Source of the DNA: Methanospirillum stamsii
GTDB lineage: Archaea > Halobacteriota > Methanomicrobia > Methanomicrobiales > Methanospirillaceae
Length of the DNA stretch: 64,000 nucleotides
Assembly (NCBI RefSeq): GCF_046244385.1
Contig: NZ_CP176366.1
Location: 2,542,001 to 2,606,000 of the forward strand
Reading direction: 5' to 3'
How positions within the stretch are numbered: position 1 is the stretch's first letter; the number at the start of each line of letters is the position of its first letter. This document shows, piece after piece, positions 60,573-64,000 of the stretch. Below the pieces are notes generated by a model. The model had not been told where the DNA came from. It worked only from the letters and a program-made list of their open reading frames with translations, and made no database searches. A program made the position numbers and the translations under genes.

Positions 60573-63500
60573 ATGAGAGCAGGAGGATACCTTGCTATAC
60601 CAACTGAGGGCCAAGGTGTGAGTTACAAATCCCTATCACCAGTTCAATATAAGCATAAAGAAGAATCATCAATATCTTCACTCCCTGTTCTACATGCCCT
60701 GACAAATCCGGCGGTCAGAGAAGTTGCGCTATTTGCAGAATATATTACCGATAATCCGGAAGCGTTCCGGAAAAAACCAAAGAATGATCCGGACAAACCG
60801 GGTGAATATCCTCATGCCCTTGATCATCTCTCTTTAGAGACACTTATCCGTGAAAGTTTTGATACCACTGAAGAGTATAAGAAAACCAGGTGGATCCTTT
60901 ACCTCCCTGTATCAGATAAGGTTCCTCCTTCATCGGTGTTCTTAACAAGCGGCAAAAATTCAAAAAAAGTTGAAAAATTACCTCTGGTTCCGGTGTATGT
61001 GCCTGTAATTCTATTTTCCTATGATTCATTCTTTGATCTCTGGAAAAATCACCAATCCGGACAGGACCGGTTTATCGCAGGTGATTCGTTTCATTATCTT
61101 ACCGTTCTAACTGAAAGTGCCGTAAACCTTGTAAAAGGAGGAAAGTTCAAACCAACTAGTGACCGGACTTTCTATGGATATCATGCATCCTGGATTCCTG
61201 CACTCTCTCCTGAAGATTTCGCATGGGTAACTGAGATATCAGGTCGTATGCCAAAAGTATGCAGGTATTCTCTGCCTCGTCTCTCGAAAGAACCCTCGTT
61301 TCCAAAGCCGGGAGAAAGAGTCCAGAATGTGCTTTTGGAGATGATGCAGGTAATCATTCGTCGTGCTTTTACAAATTTTTCTTTGGATGAAGAGCAGGAA
61401 CCACGGTATCAATCAGAACTGAACTGTTTGCGATTTATTTCGGACCTTACCGGATGTACCTATTCCGGACAGGAAACCGGGTATGATAGAAATTTTTCCC
61501 GTGAGTTAAGGGAATGGCTGACATATGCCCGTGTAGACAGGTTTCCAGAATTTCAATGCTGCATTCTTGTCAGAGATCCCCCGGAGGGAGAAACAGAACC
61601 CTGGGAGGTCAGTCTCTTTCTGATATCTGAGGTAGATTCATCCCTTATCATCCCTGCTGAAACAATATGGAATTTACCAAACGAACATGGAGGATTACTT
61701 CCGCCGGCGGCATATCTCCGGAATATGCTCATTGCAGGAATAGGCAAAGCAGCCGCATCTTCCTCGGTACTCTGGAAATATCTCTCCATCGAAAAACCCA
61801 CCGGAGCCAAGTTAACCCTCACTGAAGCAGCAGAATTTTTAGGGTCAGACCTCGAAAAAATCCGCAGAAAAGGAGTAATTGTTCTTCTTCCTGCCTGGTG
61901 GACAGATAAAACATATACACCACGGCTTGAACTCCATGCCGGAAGGAAAAATCCTGGTTATCAGACCGGAATGCTGGGCTTTCATGAACTTTTATCATTT
62001 GATTACCGGATTGCAATCGGCGAAGAATCATATTCTTCGGAGGAATTCTGGGAAGCAGTGAAACTGAAAGCTCCCTTTGTCAGAATAGGTGGCAGATGGA
62101 TAACTTTTGATACAGATGCAATACAGCGTGCTCTTGACTATTTTCATAAACGAACTACAAAAGGTGCGAATTCAACCGAAGATTTGCTTCGTCTCTCGCT
62201 GATTGGGATACAGGATCCGGATTTGTCAGTTTCAGTTCATGCTAAAGATGACTGGGTCGCAGACCTTTTGAATTTTATTAGAAATGACAGGAAAGAGCAT
62301 TCATGTATTGTTCCAGACACCTTTCATGGAATTCTCCGGCCATATCAGGAGGAAGGCTTTTCTTTTTTGTTTAACTGCAACCGGAGAGGCTTTGGTGCCT
62401 GTCTGGCAGATGACATGGGGCTTGGAAAGACCCCCCAGACACTTGCCTGGCTACTCTATCTCCGGGAACTTGATCCCGGAATGAATACGGCACTTCTTGT
62501 CTGTCCTATGTCTGTTGTTGGAAATTGGGAACGTGAAATTAACCGGTTTGCTCCATCACTGAAGACATGGGTTCATCATGGAACTGACCGGTGCAAGGGA
62601 GATGAATTTGTCAGACTCATAAATTCATATGATCTGGTCCTGACAACCTATCACCTGGCAGCCCGGGATCTTGATCATGTAAGCCAGGTTACATGGTCTG
62701 CAATTATTCTTGACGAAGCACAAAATATCAAAAATCCCCATACAAACCAGACAAAAGCGGTTAAATCTCTCTCCGGGGAGAGGCGGGTTGCACTTACCGG
62801 CACTCCGGTAGAAAACCGGTTACTTGAACTATGGTCAATCATGGACTTTTTAAACCCCGGATATCTTGGAACAGAGCATGCGTTTACGTCCCGGTATATC
62901 CGGGCTATTGAGCAGGAAAAAGATCCTGAATTGACAAAAGAACTTCGCTCTCTTATCAGTCCTTTTATTTTACGGAGAATGAAGACTGACAAGAATGTTA
63001 TCTCCGACCTTCCGGAAAAAATGGAGTCTCGGGAGTACTGTACTCTTACAAAGGAACAGGCAACCCTGTATCAGGCCGTAGTCGTGGAACTTGCAGAAAA
63101 TGTCGATAAGGTAGAAGGTATTGCCCGGAGAGGAGCCATACTTGCTGCAATAACCCGCCTTAAACAGATATGTAATCATCCCGGACTTGTTACCGGGGAT
63201 AACAAGAAAAAGTCAGATCGTTCCGGAAAGGTCCGGCGATTATTTGAGATGCTTGACGAGATTCTTGCAGAAGGAGATTCTACTCTCATTTTCAGTCAGT
63301 ATGCAACTTTTGCACAGGAACTGGCGGAGATGATTAAAAAACACACCGGTGTTCCTGTTTTACTTCTTACCGGATCAGTAACGCGAAAAAATCGTGAACA
63401 ACTGATAGATGAGTTTCAAAATACTGATGAACCATCCGTTTTTGTAATCTCACTAAAAGCTGGAGGGACTGGTCTCAATCTGACTCGTGCAACTCATGTA

Positions 63501-63773
63501 TTTCATATTGACCGGTGGTGGAATCCGGCAGTGGAAGACCAGGCAACTGACCGGACGTACCGGATTGGTCAGAAAAGGAAAGTCCAGGTTCATCTCATGA
63601 TTGCAGCCGGAACACTTGAAGAACGTATTGATGTGATGAATCAGGAAAAACGAACACTTGCCCGGGAAGTGCTGGCTCATGGAGATGAGTATCTGACAAA
63701 TCTTTCAACACAGGAACTGCTGGAGATTGTTTCACTTCGTGATAGTGTTTTTTCCGATGAGGAGGATAAATGA
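60573..63773 (+). CDS. SNF2-family ATPase / helicase
   Basis: 1066 residues. The first 560 form the SNF2-associated N-terminal domain found in prokaryotic proteins. The SF2 core then shows Walker A DDMGLGKTPQTLAWLLYL (about 612-630), LLVCPMSVVGNWEREI, motif II ILDEAQNIKNP (about 714), LTGTPVENRLLELWSIMDFL, and in the second lobe TLIFSQYATFAQELAEMI, VFVISLKAGGTGLNLTRATH and RWWNPAVEDQATDRTYRIGQ. It is a DNA translocase that likely remodels protein-DNA complexes. The stop overlaps the ATG of a following gene (ATGA), giving a coupled SNF2 plus SWIM-like pair. Confidence 0.95.
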   Translation: MRAGGYLAIPTEGQGVSYKSLSPVQYKHKEESSISSLPVLHALTNPAVREVALFAEYITDNPEAFRKKPKNDPDKPGEYPHALDHLSLETLIRESFDTTEEYKKTRWILYLPVSDKVPPSSVFLTSGKNSKKVEKLPLVPVYVPVILFSYDSFFDLWKNHQSGQDRFIAGDSFHYLTVLTESAVNLVKGGKFKPTSDRTFYGYHASWIPALSPEDFAWVTEISGRMPKVCRYSLPRLSKEPSFPKPGERVQNVLLEMMQVIIRRAFTNFSLDEEQEPRYQSELNCLRFISDLTGCTYSGQETGYDRNFSRELREWLTYARVDRFPEFQCCILVRDPPEGETEPWEVSLFLISEVDSSLIIPAETIWNLPNEHGGLLPPAAYLRNMLIAGIGKAAASSSVLWKYLSIEKPTGAKLTLTEAAEFLGSDLEKIRRKGVIVLLPAWWTDKTYTPRLELHAGRKNPGYQTGMLGFHELLSFDYRIAIGEESYSSEEFWEAVKLKAPFVRIGGRWITFDTDAIQRALDYFHKRTTKGANSTEDLLRLSLIGIQDPDLSVSVHAKDDWVADLLNFIRNDRKEHSCIVPDTFHGILRPYQEEGFSFLFNCNRRGFGACLADDMGLGKTPQTLAWLLYLRELDPGMNTALLVCPMSVVGNWEREINRFAPSLKTWVHHGTDRCKGDEFVRLINSYDLVLTTYHLAARDLDHVSQVTWSAIILDEAQNIKNPHTNQTKAVKSLSGERRVALTGTPVENRLLELWSIMDFLNPGYLGTEHAFTSRYIRAIEQEKDPELTKELRSLISPFILRRMKTDKNVISDLPEKMESREYCTLTKEQATLYQAVVVELAENVDKVEGIARRGAILAAITRLKQICNHPGLVTGDNKKKSDRSGKVRRLFEMLDEILAEGDSTLIFSQYATFAQELAEMIKKHTGVPVLLLTGSVTRKNREQLIDEFQNTDEPSVFVISLKAGGTGLNLTRATHVFHIDRWWNPAVEDQATDRTYRIGQKRKVQVHLMIAAGTLEERIDVMNQEKRTLAREVLAHGDEYLTNLSTQELLEIVSLRDSVFSDEEDK

Positions 63774-64000
63774 GACGGAAAAACCGCTGGTGGATTAAAA
63801 CCATCAATGATGTTCCTCCTGAAAGAAAACTTAAACTCAAAGCTCAGATTGAACCGGTAGGTAAAACATGGTGTTCACGGGAATTTATCCGGATAATGGA
63901 GTCTTCAGCTGAGAACAAAAGACTTTCAAAGGGGCTTTTATGTGCAAGGAAAAGAGAAGCATGCAGACTGATTATTGAGCCCGGACGGATTAAGATCGGT
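63770..64000 (+). CDS. SWIM-associated protein, N-terminal part (runs off the window)
   Basis: ATG 63770 overlaps the SNF2 stop and has GGAGG at 63760-63764. 77 codons are visible with no stop: RRKNRWWIKTINDVPPERKL at the start, then SKGLLCARKREACRLIIEPG. The W-W-[IV]-K beginning and the R-G-x-x-Y/C-A-R-x-x-x-x-x-x-L-x-I-x-P-G pattern are what precede the zinc finger in SWIM proteins partnered with SNF2. The finger itself should lie beyond the window edge, so identification as a SWIM protein is inferred. Confidence 0.75.
   Translation, partial: MRRKNRWWIKTINDVPPERKLKLKAQIEPVGKTWCSREFIRIMESSAENKRLSKGLLCARKREACRLIIEPGRIKIG

Noticed and set aside
1..64000. Search for tRNA, rRNA, CRISPR arrays and replication-origin signatures
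   Set aside because: Nothing convincing was found by eye. Short or divergent RNA genes could have been missed.

Overview
The window looks like chromosomal DNA of a methanogenic archaeon of the order Methanomicrobiales. Methanospirillum is the closest match I can suggest, but this is inference. The evidence is a 69-residue archaeal histone, a rubredoxin, a compact-cysteine iron-sulfur flavoprotein, a ferredoxin-nitroreductase, TATA-box promoters with Shine-Dalgarno sites of the GGAGG type, many secreted proteins of unknown function, and a large set of multi-PAS histidine kinases sharing an S-[IV]-T-R-H-D-[IVL] phosphoacceptor box. I saw no rRNA, tRNA or CRISPR array.

Layout. 1-3.9 kb: end of a cupin gene, a tandem pair of paralogous secreted proteins with a conserved upstream dyad, a secreted protein, and a MarR plus carboxymuconolactone-decarboxylase pair. 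4-7.8 kb: a membrane histidine kinase gene broken by two intact insertion sequences. Removing each one with its target duplication restores a single 352-codon frame. 7.9-12 kb: a receiver-PAS protein, a divergent flavoprotein/HxlR pair and a histone. 12-24.9 kb: a hybrid sensor kinase, ferredoxin-nitroreductase, a secreted repeat protein with a nonsense codon, a DPP-IV-like peptidase, CDF and LysE transporters, a PKD-domain relic, a hydrolase, a 4x24-residue repeat protein and a secreted metallopeptidase. 24.9-35 kb: a four-gene SiaA/SiaB/SiaC-like partner-switching operon ending in a histidine kinase, two chemoreceptors, small membrane or helical proteins and a relic of a PAS/kinase gene. 35-41.9 kb: TPR proteins, a DnaQ-like exonuclease, rubredoxin and an IS110 element with a possible bridge-RNA leader. 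42-50.8 kb: a 1910-residue kinase with about 11 PAS domains, then a dCache/PAS kinase split by a T7 frameshift. 50.8-54.4 kb: a decayed IS630 element beside two related two-repeat secreted proteins. 54.5-64 kb: nucleic-acid enzymes, namely a UvrD-like helicase fused to a PD-(D/E)XK Fe-S nuclease, a nucleotidyltransferase, SWIM zinc-finger proteins and an SNF2 ATPase.

How the genes work together. The window is dominated by signalling: five kinases with closely similar catalytic modules, three N-terminal receiver domains, two chemoreceptors and one partner-switching module. The most unusual system is the Sia-like operon. Its last gene keeps a stalk resembling that of the bacterial diguanylate cyclase SiaD, but carries a histidine kinase instead of a GGDEF domain. 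Several genes are visibly decaying or possibly recoded (two IS hits, two CAA-to-TAA-type stops, and frame breaks at A or T runs), so the signalling repertoire appears to be in active turnover.
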